A DNA stretch of 64,000 bases, from NCBI RefSeq assembly GCF_003611275.1, contig NZ_CP020694.1:2108001-2172000 (forward strand), written 5' to 3'. Positions 1-8,963 of the stretch are shown one piece after another (position 1 is the first letter of the stretch; each line of letters opens with the position of its first letter). Source of the DNA: Sulfitobacter sp. D7 (GTDB lineage Bacteria > Pseudomonadota > Alphaproteobacteria > Rhodobacterales > Rhodobacteraceae). The notes beneath the pieces are model-generated. The model was not told the DNA's origin, searched no databases, and saw only the letters and a list, made by a program, of their open reading frames with translations. The position numbers and the translations under genes were made by a program.

Positions 1-96
1 GTCTCAAACATCCGACTTGGCGGCGCCGCCCTTTTTATTCGGCACCACAACACCTTAAAGAACAGAGTTAAACCGCCGGGCCCAGCACGCCGCGGG

Positions 97-1212
97 TCAC
101 TGGCGCGCGCTTAGCGCGTCGCGCAGCAGGGCCAGCACATCGGCATTGTCGACCTCGGCCCCCGCAAAGGCTTGGCCGATGCCGCGCGCCAGAACGAAAC
201 GCAACCGGCCATCGACAACCTTTTTGTCCTGCCCCATCAGGCGCAGCAACTCTTCGGCCTCTGGCAGGTCGCCGGGAATGTCGCGCAGGTCGGTCTTCAT
301 GCCCATCTGCGCCAGATGGGCGCGCAGGCGGCTGGGGTCTTCCTGCGGGCATAGGCCCTGCCGCGCGGAAAGCTCAAAGGCCAGCGCACAGCCGATCGCC
401 ACCCCTTCGCCATGCAGCAGACGGTCGGAATAGCCGGTCGCCGCCTCAAGCGCATGGCCGAAAGTATGGCCGAGGTTGAGCAACGCGCGGTCGCCCTGCT
501 CGGTCTCGTCGCGTTCCACGATATCGGCCTTCATCTGGACCGAACGGCGCACCGCCTCGATCCGAGCTTCCATATCGCCCGCCGCAAGGGCTGGCCCCTG
601 CGCCTCTAGCCAATCAAAGAAATCCGCATCGCCCAGCAGGCCGTATTTTACGACCTCGCCATACCCGGCGAGGAAATCGCGGGGCGGCATGGTCCCCAGC
701 ACTTCGGTATCGGCGAGCACGAGGCTGGGTTGATGGAATGCCCCGATCAGGTTCTTGCCTTGGCTTGCGTTGATCCCGGTCTTGCCACCCACCGAACTGT
801 CGACCTGCGCCAGAAGCGATGTGGGGATCTGCACAAAACGCACCCCGCGCCGCAGCACGGCGGCGGCAAAGCCCACCAGATCGCCGATCACCCCGCCGCC
901 AAAGGCCACGACGATATCGCCGCGCTCCACCTGTTCGTCGAGCAGCCAGTCGACCGAGCGCTGCAGATTGGCCCAGTCCTTGGTCCCCTCTCCGGGCGCG
1001 AGTTCCAGCGCCGACATCGCGATGCCCTCGGCGGCCAACCCGTCCCGCAGCGTTTGCAAATGCAACGCGGCCACGCGGCTTTCGGTGATGACGGCCACCC
1101 GCTTGCGGCGCAGCAGCGGCGCGATCAGCGCGCCCGCATCGGCCAGCAACCCCGGCCCGATGATTACATCATATTCCCGCCCCGGCAGGGCTACGGATAC
1201 CGTCTCACGCAT
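97..1212 (-). CDS. aroB: 3-dehydroquinate synthase
   Basis: Second step of the shikimate pathway: NAD- and metal-dependent cyclisation of DAHP to 3-dehydroquinate in the cytosol. The 371-residue protein has the normal family length. It shows the glycine-rich nucleotide-binding segment GGGVIGDLVGF near residues 105-115, the DSSVGGKTGIN segment and the metal-ligand region NLGHTFGHALE. I take the ATG at 1212, whose codon overlaps the aroK stop in ATGCGTGA, because it gives MRETVSV and translational coupling. A start 18 bases upstream is also open. It forms an operon with aroK. Fewer than 100 bases follow before the window edge. Confidence 0.95.
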   Translation of the reverse strand: MRETVSVALPGREYDVIIGPGLLADAGALIAPLLRRKRVAVITESRVAALHLQTLRDGLAAEGIAMSALELAPGEGTKDWANLQRSVDWLLDEQVERGDIVVAFGGGVIGDLVGFAAAVLRRGVRFVQIPTSLLAQVDSSVGGKTGINASQGKNLIGAFHQPSLVLADTEVLGTMPPRDFLAGYGEVVKYGLLGDADFFDWLEAQGPALAAGDMEARIEAVRRSVQMKADIVERDETEQGDRALLNLGHTFGHALEAATGYSDRLLHGEGVAIGCALAFELSARQGLCPQEDPSRLRAHLAQMGMKTDLRDIPGDLPEAEELLRLMGQDKKVVDGRLRFVLARGIGQAFAGAEVDNADVLALLRDALSARQ

Positions 1213-1801
1213 CCAATTTCTCCAAAACATCCGGCCTTGTCAGCAGCTTATCGATCACCCGATTGGCCATGGCGTCAATCGACAGGCGCGGATCACAGCG
1301 CACCGACAGATCCGCCAGCCGGTAAAGCGGCACCCGGTCGCGGTAGAGCGCGGTCAGCGTGGCCTTGGGATCAGCCGTGCGCAGCAGCGGACGGCTGTCC
1401 TTATAGCGCACCCGGTTCCACAGCAGATCAAGATCCGCATCCAGCCAGAGCGCCACACCGTAAGCCGCGATATTGTCGCGATTTACCTCGGCCAGAAACG
1501 CCCCGCCGCCGGTGGACAGGATGCAACGTTCCTCTGCCAGCAGCCGGGCGATGACCTCTGTCTCGCGTTTGCGAAAGAACGGTTCTCCGTCGCGGGTAAA
1601 GATTTCGGGCACGCTCAGATTGGCCGCCGCCTCAATCTCGGCATCGCTGTCCAGAAAGGGCGCGCCCAGCTTGGCCGAGACCGCACGCCCCACCGCCGTC
1701 TTGCCCGCCCCCATCATGCCAACCAGCGCCACCGTCTTGTTCAGACGGTAACGGGGCGGCATTTCTTCGCCATCGGTTATGCTGTGCTTAATTCCGCTCA
1801 T
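1205..1801 (-). CDS. aroK: Shikimate kinase
   Basis: Phosphorylates shikimate with ATP, the fifth step of the shikimate pathway. The P-loop GMMGAGKT lies near residues 28-35, followed by the shikimate-binding segment with DSDAEIE and the GGGAF motif. The start is uncertain. ATG 1801 (MSGIKHS) gives about 198 residues and ATG 1762 (MPPRYRL) a shorter form. A start at 1876 would add about 25 residues that look non-coding and would run up to the divergent small gene. It is the first gene of aroK-aroB, and the promoter should lie in about 1802-1881, shared with the divergent small membrane protein. Confidence 0.93.
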   Translation of the reverse strand: MSGIKHSITDGEEMPPRYRLNKTVALVGMMGAGKTAVGRAVSAKLGAPFLDSDAEIEAAANLSVPEIFTRDGEPFFRKRETEVIARLLAEERCILSTGGGAFLAEVNRDNIAAYGVALWLDADLDLLWNRVRYKDSRPLLRTADPKATLTALYRDRVPLYRLADLSVRCDPRLSIDAMANRVIDKLLTRPDVLEKLDA

Positions 1802-1881
1802 TTTTCTCTGAATGACGTGATCTTGCCGGAAAGGCCATATATAGTTTGGCAAAATAGCAGAATTCCGGGCAGGCATTAATC

Positions 1882-2031
1882 ATGGGTAAACTTTTTAAGC
1901 TTTTGATATTTCTATTGATTGTCGGCTTCATCGGGCTGGTGGGCTATGCCTACGTCGGGCCCTTCTTTGGCGTGGACTTTTCGCCCGAACAGATTGAGAC
2001 ACGCCAGCCCGTCACGCTGACAGCGGATTGA
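1882..2031 (+). CDS. Small single-pass membrane protein, 49 aa
   Basis: A 49-codon reading frame (ATG 1882, TGA 2031) below the usual ORF-length cut-off. Residues 4-28 are almost entirely hydrophobic (KLLIFLLIVGFIGLVGYAYVG), with lysines before them, and a short polar tail with acidic residues and a threonine-rich end follows. This predicts one membrane helix with the tail probably outside. The stop codon overlaps the next gene's proposed start (TTGA), so the two are probably co-translated. It sits head-to-head with aroK. I do not recognise a family, but the third-position GC, the coupling and the clean topology argue that it is real. Confidence 0.7.
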   Translation: MGKLFKLLIFLLIVGFIGLVGYAYVGPFFGVDFSPEQIETRQPVTLTAD

Positions 2032-3689
2032 GCGGGGTGGCAAACGCGCTGTCAAAACGCGGTTTGGCCCTTTGCGCTGCGTTGATCTGCTCGGTCAGTG
2101 CCAGCGCCTTGCTGGCCGAATCCGACGAAGACCGCAATCTGGGCCGCGATTCGCGCAAAACCTCAGAGGCCCGGGAACAGGAAAAGCCCCCCGCTGCCAA
2201 TGACCAGCCGCTGTCGGTGATCGACTGGCTCGGGGCGCAATCGCCGCCTGAAAACCGCCCCAAACGCCCGCCCAATCCGGGCCGGGTGGCGGAACCGCCT
2301 GTCGCCAACAACGCTTTGCCCCCCGCGGTGCAGGTCACCCCACTGGGCGATGGCGCGCCGCGCCGCATCGGGCTGGTGCCCGGCTCGGTCACTGGGCTGC
2401 GTGGGGACATCTGGATGGGCAGCGATACCACTGCCCTGATCGAGCGTATTCGCAACCTGCCCGACCTGCATTTGCCCGCCGCGCAGGCCCTGCTCTATAC
2501 CGTGCTTCTGGCCGAGGCGCAGGCCCCGCAGGGCGAGGCGCGCAATGGCGATCTATTGGCGCTGGCACGGGGCGAAAAACTGATGGAGCTTGGCGCGCTC
2601 GATCCGGCGCTGTCGCTGATCGAACAGGCCGGGGTGACCACCTCGACCGCGCATTTCGACCTTTGGATGCAGCTTTCCCTGCTCACTGGCACCGAACACC
2701 GCGTTTGCGAGCGGCTGATGAAATCACCGCATCTGACCCATGACTATGGCACCCGAATTTTTTGCAACGCCCGCGCGGGCAATTGGGAAAACGCGGCTCT
2801 GACCTTTGGCTCGGCGCAGGCGCTCGGCCTGTTGCCAGAGGCGCAGCTTGAACTCTTTGACCGTTTCCTCAACCCGGATTTCTACGAAGGGGCCGAACCG
2901 CTGCGCGTGCCGCGCCAGATGGACCCGATGACCTTTCGCCTGTTTGAAACCATTGGTGAGCCGCTGCCCTCCAACATCCTGCCGCGCGCCTATGCGGTGG
3001 CCGATCTGCGCGACATCGCCGGATGGAAAGCCCAGCTTGAGGCCGCCGAGCGTCTGACCCGCGCGGGCGCCCTGCCCGACAACCTGCTGCTGGGGCTGTA
3101 CACAGACCGCCAGCCCGCTGCATCGGGGGGCGTCTGGGACCGTGTCGCGGCGCTGCAACGCTTTGAGACAGCCCTGCGCACCAGCAGCGCAGAGGCGGTG
3201 GCCAAGACCCTGCCGCCAGCATGGGAAGCGATGCGCGAGGCCTCTCTCGAAGTGGCCTTTGCCACGCTCTTTGCCGAACCCCTCTCGACCATGCCGCTTG
3301 CGGGCCATGCCGCGCGTCTGGCGCGGGATGTGGCGCTGCTGTCGCCCAATTACGAGGCCGCCGCGGCGCGGGTGATCGGCAAGTCCCCCGAAGACGAATT
3401 GCTGCGCGCCGTAGCGGTTGGCGATGCCCCCGAAGGCCCCGCCCCGGATGCGCCCTTGGCCGCTGCTGTTCACGATGCTTTCGCCAATCCCACCCCGCGC
3501 GCCGACCTGATGGCGCTGGCGAGGGACAAGGAATTGGGCATGGCGATTTTGCGCCTATTGTCGCTCTTGCATGACGGGGCGAGTGGTGACACATCGGCGC
3601 TCCGCGACGCCCTAGCCACCCTGCGCGCCCTCGGGTTGGAAGACACCGCCCGACGTGCCGCCTTGCAGATTGTATTGCTCCAGCAATGA
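2028..3689 (+). CDS. Secreted or periplasmic hypothetical protein
   Basis: About 553 residues with an N-terminal Sec-type signal peptide: a basic region (SKRGLA), a hydrophobic core (LCAALICSVSASALLA) and probable cleavage near residue 30. A proline-rich low-complexity segment (about residues 45-110) follows, then an alanine/leucine-rich, probably all-helical region that may be a repeat or solenoid. No catalytic motif is visible. The start is TTG at 2028, overlapping the preceding stop, or GTG at 2037; neither has a strong ribosome-binding site, so coupling to the 49-aa gene is likely. Its stop overlaps the xerD start (ATGA). Genes like this sit between aroK and xerD in roseobacters, but I assign no function. 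Confidence 0.85.
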   Translation: MSGVANALSKRGLALCAALICSVSASALLAESDEDRNLGRDSRKTSEAREQEKPPAANDQPLSVIDWLGAQSPPENRPKRPPNPGRVAEPPVANNALPPAVQVTPLGDGAPRRIGLVPGSVTGLRGDIWMGSDTTALIERIRNLPDLHLPAAQALLYTVLLAEAQAPQGEARNGDLLALARGEKLMELGALDPALSLIEQAGVTTSTAHFDLWMQLSLLTGTEHRVCERLMKSPHLTHDYGTRIFCNARAGNWENAALTFGSAQALGLLPEAQLELFDRFLNPDFYEGAEPLRVPRQMDPMTFRLFETIGEPLPSNILPRAYAVADLRDIAGWKAQLEAAERLTRAGALPDNLLLGLYTDRQPAASGGVWDRVAALQRFETALRTSSAEAVAKTLPPAWEAMREASLEVAFATLFAEPLSTMPLAGHAARLARDVALLSPNYEAAAARVIGKSPEDELLRAVAVGDAPEGPAPDAPLAAAVHDAFANPTPRADLMALARDKELGMAILRLLSLLHDGASGDTSALRDALATLRALGLEDTARRAALQIVLLQQ

Positions 3690-4669
3690 TGATGTCCCAG
3701 ACCCCGACCTTCCATTGGATCTCCAGCTTTCTGGAGGCCGCCGCCGCCGAACAGGGTGCCGCCACCAATACGCAGCTGGCCTATGGCCGCGACCTCAAGG
3801 ATTTCGATTCCTTTCTGGCGCAGCGCAATCACGATTTCCTCACCGCCAGCCGCGGCGAGGTTGAGGATTACCTTGTCTATTGCGATGCCCAAGGGCTGGC
3901 CAAATCCACCCGCGCGCGGCGGCTTTCGGCGATCAAACAGCTCTACCGCTTTGCCTTTGAGGAAGGGCTGCGCGAAGACAATCCCGCCGTGCAAATCGCC
4001 GGACCGGGGCAAGACAAACGTCTGCCCAAGATTCTCTCTGAAGAAGAAGTCGACCGGCTTCTGGATGCCGCGCGCAACTCTGGCCGGGCGCTGGCAGACC
4101 AGCTGCGCAACACCTGCCTGATGGAACTGCTCTATGCCACTGGCATGCGGGTCAGCGAATTGGTCAGCCTGCCGGTCAGCGCCGCGCGCGGCGATCCGCG
4201 CCTGCTGCTAATTTCGGGCAAGGGGGGCCGCGAGCGGCTGGTGCCCCTGTCAGAGCCTGCGCGGGACGCGCTGGCCGCATGGCTGGTGGTGCGCGATAAG
4301 GCGGATGAAGCGGCCCAAGCCAAGGGCAAACCGCCCGCACGGCATCTCTTCCCGTCGCGCGGGGCAACGGGCCACCTGACGCGGCATCGGTTCTATCTGC
4401 TGATCAAGGAATTTGCCGTGACCGGGGGCGTGCCCCCTGAAAAGGTGACGCCGCACACCCTGCGCCATGCCTTTGCCACGCATCTGCTGGCCAATGGCGC
4501 GGACCTGCGCGCGATCCAGACCATGCTGGGCCACGCCGATGTCGCCACGACCGAGATCTATACCCATGTTCTGGAAGAGCGCCTGTCGGACCTCGTGCTA
4601 GAGCGTCACCCTCTGGCCAAGGACGGCACGCGCAACCCCGGTGGCAGCACGTCTTCCGACGGCCAGTAA
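3686..4669 (+). CDS. xerD: Site-specific tyrosine recombinase XerD
   Basis: Chromosome-dimer resolution recombinase acting at dif with XerC and FtsK. The N-terminal SAM-like DNA-binding domain (about residues 8-95) is followed by a catalytic domain with all signature residues: Arg in ATGMRVSEL, Lys in SGKGGRERLVPL, HxxR in TPHTLRHAF, the second His in MLGHADVATT and the nucleophilic Tyr in EIYTHV. At 327 residues it is slightly longer than Escherichia coli XerD. Three ATG codons in a row (3686, 3689, 3692) are possible starts; the first overlaps the upstream stop. Its 3' end overlaps the convergent metallophosphoesterase gene by 64 bases. It is a housekeeping gene, unrelated to the island near 38-58 kb. 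Confidence 0.95.
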   Translation: MMMSQTPTFHWISSFLEAAAAEQGAATNTQLAYGRDLKDFDSFLAQRNHDFLTASRGEVEDYLVYCDAQGLAKSTRARRLSAIKQLYRFAFEEGLREDNPAVQIAGPGQDKRLPKILSEEEVDRLLDAARNSGRALADQLRNTCLMELLYATGMRVSELVSLPVSAARGDPRLLLISGKGGRERLVPLSEPARDALAAWLVVRDKADEAAQAKGKPPARHLFPSRGATGHLTRHRFYLLIKEFAVTGGVPPEKVTPHTLRHAFATHLLANGADLRAIQTMLGHADVATTEIYTHVLEERLSDLVLERHPLAKDGTRNPGGSTSSDGQ

Positions 4670-5436
4670 CCGCTTTGCAGCGCGTCAGCATAGGCGCGCG
4701 GCAGACCGGCCTTTGTCATGTCGGCCACGGCCCCTGCCACATCATAGCTAAGCCGGCGAAACCGCACTTCGCCCCCGTCCAACACGGCCACCCGCGTTTG
4801 CTGGCCACCGTCGTGAGGCGGCATGCCGATCACCCCTGCATTGATCCAGCGCCCGCGCGCCGTCTTGCGGATAAAGGGCAGACCGGAATGCCCGGCGATG
4901 ATGTGATCGACGGGGCCTGTGACCTCTTCCAAGGCGCACCACTCCCCCTCAAACACCGCCTCTGCACTCTCTGACCAGATGAACCGCGCCACATCGCACA
5001 CCCCGCCGTGGATCACCCCGTAGCGCTGCCCCTGATGCTGAAACACGGCCACATCCGGCAGTGACCCCATCCACGTCTTCGCCTCCGCGTCCAACTGGCT
5101 TGCGGCATGGGCGTACCACGCGCCCGAAAGCATGTCGCAACTGCTGCCCGGCGCGAAGCCGCAGCCGCAATCCTCGGCCCCGCCGGCCAGTTGCAACTCA
5201 CAATTGCCCGCCACCACGGCAGAGCCAAGCGCCCGGATCGCCGCCACGCTTTCGCTTGGTGCCCCGCAGTAGGCGACGATATCCCCGGTGCAGATCATCT
5301 GATCCCCGCCGATGCCGTGCGCGGCGGCAAAACCCGCCAGCGCTGCTACCGCCTGAAGGTTGGAATAGGGCCCGCCGAACAACAGCAGCGGCCCGTCCAG
5401 AACCCCGAGCTCTGCACAGTTGATTTTCGCCTGCAT
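4606..5436 (-). CDS. Metallophosphoesterase family protein
   Basis: A 276-residue calcineurin-like phosphoesterase. The expected metal-ligand blocks are visible: CTGDIVAYCG (GD motif), VAGNCELQL (GNxE type) near residues 75-80, VIHGGVCD and IIAGHSGLPF (GH motif). The first block is atypical: LLLFGGPYSNLQA stands where many relatives have SDxHGN, so a metal ligand may be replaced. A cysteine cluster (DCGCGF...SCD) is unusual. The start at ATG 5436 gives MQAKINC; upstream sequence in the same frame looks non-coding. The gene is convergent with xerD and divergent from the CorC-like gene. The substrate is unknown. Confidence 0.8.
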   Translation of the reverse strand: MQAKINCAELGVLDGPLLLFGGPYSNLQAVAALAGFAAAHGIGGDQMICTGDIVAYCGAPSESVAAIRALGSAVVAGNCELQLAGGAEDCGCGFAPGSSCDMLSGAWYAHAASQLDAEAKTWMGSLPDVAVFQHQGQRYGVIHGGVCDVARFIWSESAEAVFEGEWCALEEVTGPVDHIIAGHSGLPFIRKTARGRWINAGVIGMPPHDGGQQTRVAVLDGGEVRFRRLSYDVAGAVADMTKAGLPRAYADALQSGYWPSEDVLPPGLRVPSLARG

Positions 5437-5509
5437 CACACCACCCTCACCCGTTGCGACCCTTGAATGACGCAGCCCCTGCGCCCATAACATTCGCAAC
5501 ACATAATGG

Positions 5510-6832
5510 ATGGATTTAGACCTCATGGAAACGGGCCCCGCCCTTTTTGACACCGCATTCTGGATCAGTACCGGAATTATCCTGTTTCTCCTCGTCCTGT
5601 CGGGCTTCTTTTCGGGGTCCGAAACAGCACTGACCGCCGCCTCGCGCGGGAAGCTGCGCGCGCAGGCCGACAAAGGGGCAAGCGGGGCGATACGGGCGCT
5701 CAAAATCACCGAGGATAACGAGCGGCTGATCGGCTCGGTCCTTCTGGGCAACAACTTGGTCAACATCCTTGCCGCCTCCATGGCGACGGCGCTGTTCACC
5801 CGGCTTTTCGGCGAAAGCGGCGTGGCGCTGGCGACGCTGGTGATGACACTTCTGGTGCTTGTCTTCTCAGAAGTGCTGCCCAAGACCTATGCCATCACCA
5901 ATGCCGAAACGGCGGCGGCGCTGGTCTCGCGCCCGATCAGCATCGTGGTGCTTGTCTTCTCGCCGGTGGTGACGGCGGTGCGCTATTTCGTGCGCGGCGT
6001 GCTGCGGCTGTTCGGCGTTCAGATTGACCCGGACAGCAACATTCTGGCCGTCCGCGAAGAGATCGCCGGCGCCTTGCAACTTGGCCATTCCGAAGGCGTT
6101 GTCGAAAAGGAAGACCGCGACCGTATCTTGGGCGCGCTCGACCTGCGCGAACGCGCGGTGGAAGAGGTCATGCTTCACCGTTCGGGGATCGAGATGATCG
6201 ATGCGGCATCCGACCCGACCGACATCATGGAAAAATGCCTGCAATCCAACCACACCCGCCTGCCCGTCTTCCGCGATGATCCGGAAAACATCATCGGCGT
6301 GATCCACGCCAAGGACCTGCTGCGCGCCATGTACAAGCTGATCGGCGGCCCCAACGGCAATGCGGCGGCGCTCAAGGGGTTCAACGTGGCCGATGTGGTG
6401 ATGAAACCCTATTTCGTGCCCGAAACCTCTACCCTCGATGAACAGATGCGCCAGTTCCTGCGCCGCCGCACGCATTTTGCGCTGGTGGTGGATGAATATG
6501 GCTCACTGCAAGGGCTGATCACGCTCGAAGACATCCTCGAAGAGATCGTGGGCGAGATTACAGACGAATTCGACCCCGACGCAGATCACCCGCTCAAACA
6601 ATCCGAGGACGGGCATCTGATGGTTGAAGGGGCCATGACGATCCGCGATCTTAACCGGGCCACCGACTGGTCCCTGCCCGATGACGAGGCCAATACCGTG
6701 GCCGGGCTGGTGATCCACGAAGCGCAGATGATCCCAACCGTGGGGCAGGTGTTCTCTTTCCACAACTTCCGGTTCGAAGTGATGGAACGGGACGGAAACC
6801 GCATCACGCAGCTAAAAATCCGCCCCCTCTGA
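5510..6832 (+). CDS. CNNM/CorC-HlyC family membrane protein
   Basis: A 440-residue protein of the CNNM (DUF21)-CBS-CorC_HlyC architecture, associated with magnesium/cobalt handling and often misnamed hemolysin. The DUF21 segment (residues about 15-190) contains several hydrophobic helices and the GFFSGSETALTA signature. A CBS pair follows (about 205-345, including the LPVFRDDPENIIGVIHAKDL region), then the C-terminal CorC/HlyC domain (about 360-440). The gene is alone on its strand, divergent from the phosphoesterase, and stops 7 bases before the convergent DUF2254 gene. A role in Mg2+ export or homeostasis is inferred from the family. Confidence 0.9.
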   Translation: MDLDLMETGPALFDTAFWISTGIILFLLVLSGFFSGSETALTAASRGKLRAQADKGASGAIRALKITEDNERLIGSVLLGNNLVNILAASMATALFTRLFGESGVALATLVMTLLVLVFSEVLPKTYAITNAETAAALVSRPISIVVLVFSPVVTAVRYFVRGVLRLFGVQIDPDSNILAVREEIAGALQLGHSEGVVEKEDRDRILGALDLRERAVEEVMLHRSGIEMIDAASDPTDIMEKCLQSNHTRLPVFRDDPENIIGVIHAKDLLRAMYKLIGGPNGNAAALKGFNVADVVMKPYFVPETSTLDEQMRQFLRRRTHFALVVDEYGSLQGLITLEDILEEIVGEITDEFDPDADHPLKQSEDGHLMVEGAMTIRDLNRATDWSLPDDEANTVAGLVIHEAQMIPTVGQVFSFHNFRFEVMERDGNRITQLKIRPL

Positions 6833-6839
6833 CCTCCGC

Positions 6840-8150
6840 TTAGTCCGGTGTCTCCACCGCCGCGCGCACCTCTTTGCATGCGGCGGCCCAGATCCGCGCC
6901 CGGTCGGGGCCAAAGGGCACCTCTTCGAAAGCGCGGCGCAGGTGGTTCTCTGCCGCGTCCCGGGCCGAGGCGGCAAGGCCGGGGTCAGGGTGGTGCATCA
7001 GCCCGGCCAGCACCTCTTGCAAGGCCATCTGCACCTCAACGACCGAGGCCCCATCCCGGGCCAGCGCGCCAAAGCCATCTTCGATCAGCGCATCCGACGG
7101 GATCGGCGCGATATGCAGGTTGGGCAGGTTGACCTTGCCGCCCGGCTTCGCCTCGTCCGAATAATATGACAGGATGCGCCCGATGCGGGTGATGACATCA
7201 ATCGCCGTGCCACCATCGTTGATCCCCGGCGACAGCGCTTTGGAGGCGACCTCTCCCAGCACCCGCAGGCCAAAACGCGGGTCTTGGTCAAAGGTGCGCA
7301 GATCGCCCAGTTGCACGGTGTCGAAAACCTTTTGCTCAAGGCTGTCCCAGTCGTGCTCGTCGTCCTGCGGGCTGCCCTGCTGGGTGACCATGACCAAAGG
7401 CTCTCCGACAAAAACGAAATCGCCAATGCGGCGGGTAAGATAGATCGCCACCCCATGATCGCGCGCCTGCTGGTCCAGCGCCTCGGGGTAGATATGTTTG
7501 ATATAGCCGCTTTCGGGGGCAAAGATCGGGCGGGCGTTGTCAGGGGTGGGGCCGGTCAGAGGGTGGCCGCCCATGCAGGGGGTCTTTAGCCGCTCCTTGA
7601 ACAGCGATGTGGTTACGGCTTCGATTTGGCGCGTGGTGTCGATCAGGCTACCGAAACTTTGCAGGTGAAGCACCCAACGGATCAGAAAGATCACGATGAT
7701 CGCCAGCACCATCACCGTGGTCAGGAACAATACGAAAGAGCGTTCGTCGACATAGATGCCCAACTCGCGCATGATGATCGCCACCAAAGCATACACATAG
7801 GCCCCGATGAAAACGGCAAGGGTGTTCTGGGTGGTCCGGTCCTGAATGATCAGCCGATGCGCCCGCGGCGTGAATTGGGCCGAGGTAGAGCGGTAGACCG
7901 TGACCATGATGGTGATCGAAAAGATCGTAACCGCAAGCATCGCATCCGCGATGATCTGCAAAAGCCGATCCGCCGCCTCGCCCGTCAAACGTGTGGCGAC
8001 CTCCTTGGGCACCAAGGGCTCAAACAGCTGCGTCATCCCGAGGGCGACAAAGGCCAACAGCCCCATGACGACCACCCGCACCCAAAGTTTACGAGAATAT
8101 TCGCGGGCTTTGCGAAACAGTGTGTGCGGGATCAGGTCTTTGATGTTCAT
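6840..8150 (-). CDS. DUF2254 family membrane protein
   Basis: A 436-residue protein. Hydrophobic helices lie near residues 22-45, 65-90, 112-132 and 142-165, giving a predicted four-helix membrane domain, followed by a long soluble C-terminal domain of about 260 residues containing the family's conserved DPRFGLR...ALSPGINDGGTA region. The start at ATG 8150 (MNIKDLIPHTLF) is chosen because sequence further upstream belongs to the divergent promoter region and the nucleotidyltransferase gene. The family is widespread and uncharacterised; a channel or sensory role has not been shown. Confidence 0.85.
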   Translation of the reverse strand: MNIKDLIPHTLFRKAREYSRKLWVRVVVMGLLAFVALGMTQLFEPLVPKEVATRLTGEAADRLLQIIADAMLAVTIFSITIMVTVYRSTSAQFTPRAHRLIIQDRTTQNTLAVFIGAYVYALVAIIMRELGIYVDERSFVLFLTTVMVLAIIVIFLIRWVLHLQSFGSLIDTTRQIEAVTTSLFKERLKTPCMGGHPLTGPTPDNARPIFAPESGYIKHIYPEALDQQARDHGVAIYLTRRIGDFVFVGEPLVMVTQQGSPQDDEHDWDSLEQKVFDTVQLGDLRTFDQDPRFGLRVLGEVASKALSPGINDGGTAIDVITRIGRILSYYSDEAKPGGKVNLPNLHIAPIPSDALIEDGFGALARDGASVVEVQMALQEVLAGLMHHPDPGLAASARDAAENHLRRAFEEVPFGPDRARIWAAACKEVRAAVETPD

Positions 8151-8291
8151 GGGGCAAGGGTAGCACGAAAAAGCGCCCTGCCAACGGTGGTTTAGCAGGA
8201 ATTTGCAACCTTTGGCGGCGCTGATATCTGGCCCGTGGCAAGGTGCAAGAAAGCCCTTATCCCCGCGCGCTGCGCCCGGTAGTCTGGCGCT

Positions 8292-8894
8292 ATGACAAAA
8301 GCCTCTCTGCCTGTGATCCTCCTCGCTGCCGGAGCCTCTTCCCGGATGCGGGGGCGCGACAAATTGATGGAAGACGTGGACGGCCAGCCCCTGTTGCGCC
8401 GTCAGACGCGGGTGGCGCAAAGCGTCGGCCCCGTGATGGTCGCCCTGCCGCCCGCGCCGCATCCGCGCTACTCGGCCGTGACCGGGCTGGATATCACGCC
8501 GCTTCCCATTCCCGATGCGTCCGAGGGCATGGGCGCCAGCCTGCGCCGCGCCTTTGCGGCCCTGCCCCCGGACACGGCGGCGGCCATGGTGATGTTGGCC
8601 GACATGCCCGACCTTGAGCCCAGCGATCTGGCCCGCCTTGCGGCTTCGGTTGATCTTAGCAGTGAGACGTTGATCTGGCGCGCCGCGACAGAGGATGGCA
8701 GGCCGGGGCATCCGATCATCTTTGCCGCCGCGCTGTTTGACCAACTCAAACAGCTGAGCGGCGATGATGGGGGCCGTGCGGTGGTGTGTGGCGCAGGCGC
8801 GCGGGTGCAGATGGTGCCCCTGCCCGGTCAACGCGCGCGGCTCGACCTCGACACGCCCGAAGATTGGGCCGCGTGGCGAAAGCCGCAGGAATAG
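8292..8894 (+). CDS. MobA/MocA-like nucleotidyltransferase
   Basis: A 200-residue NTP-transferase-like protein. The N-terminal LLAAGASSRMRGRDKL is the nucleotide-binding loop LAAGxSxRMGxxK typical of MobA/MocA/IspD-type enzymes. The metal-site block MLADMPDL and the segment GRPGHPIIF match the molybdenum cofactor cytidylyl/guanylyltransferase subgroup (NTP_transf_3). It probably transfers a nucleotide to a molybdopterin-type cofactor, serving xanthine-dehydrogenase or CO-dehydrogenase-like enzymes, but no such enzyme is encoded in this window, so the substrate is inferred. It is divergent from the DUF2254 gene. Confidence 0.82.
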   Translation: MTKASLPVILLAAGASSRMRGRDKLMEDVDGQPLLRRQTRVAQSVGPVMVALPPAPHPRYSAVTGLDITPLPIPDASEGMGASLRRAFAALPPDTAAAMVMLADMPDLEPSDLARLAASVDLSSETLIWRAATEDGRPGHPIIFAAALFDQLKQLSGDDGGRAVVCGAGARVQMVPLPGQRARLDLDTPEDWAAWRKPQE

Positions 8895-8904
8895 CCCCAC
8901 TAAA

Positions 8905-8934
8905 GAAAACAGGGCGGTCACCCGCCCCGTTTCC
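8905..8934. terminator. Bidirectional hairpin between convergent genes
   Basis: GAAAACAGGGCGG (8905-8917), loop TCAC and CCGCCCCGTTTCC (8922-8934) form a 13-bp stem with two mismatches, lying between two convergent stop codons (8894 and 8964). The A/T flanks within the stem can serve as the U tract in both directions. The U tract is short, so termination strength is uncertain. Confidence 0.5.
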
Positions 8935-8963
8935 AAGCTGCATCGCGTCCCGCCCTTACGGGA

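Noticed and set aside
3686..4669. xerD as a sign of a mobile element
   Set aside because: Full-length housekeeping XerD beside aroK/aroB; no repeats or cargo around it.
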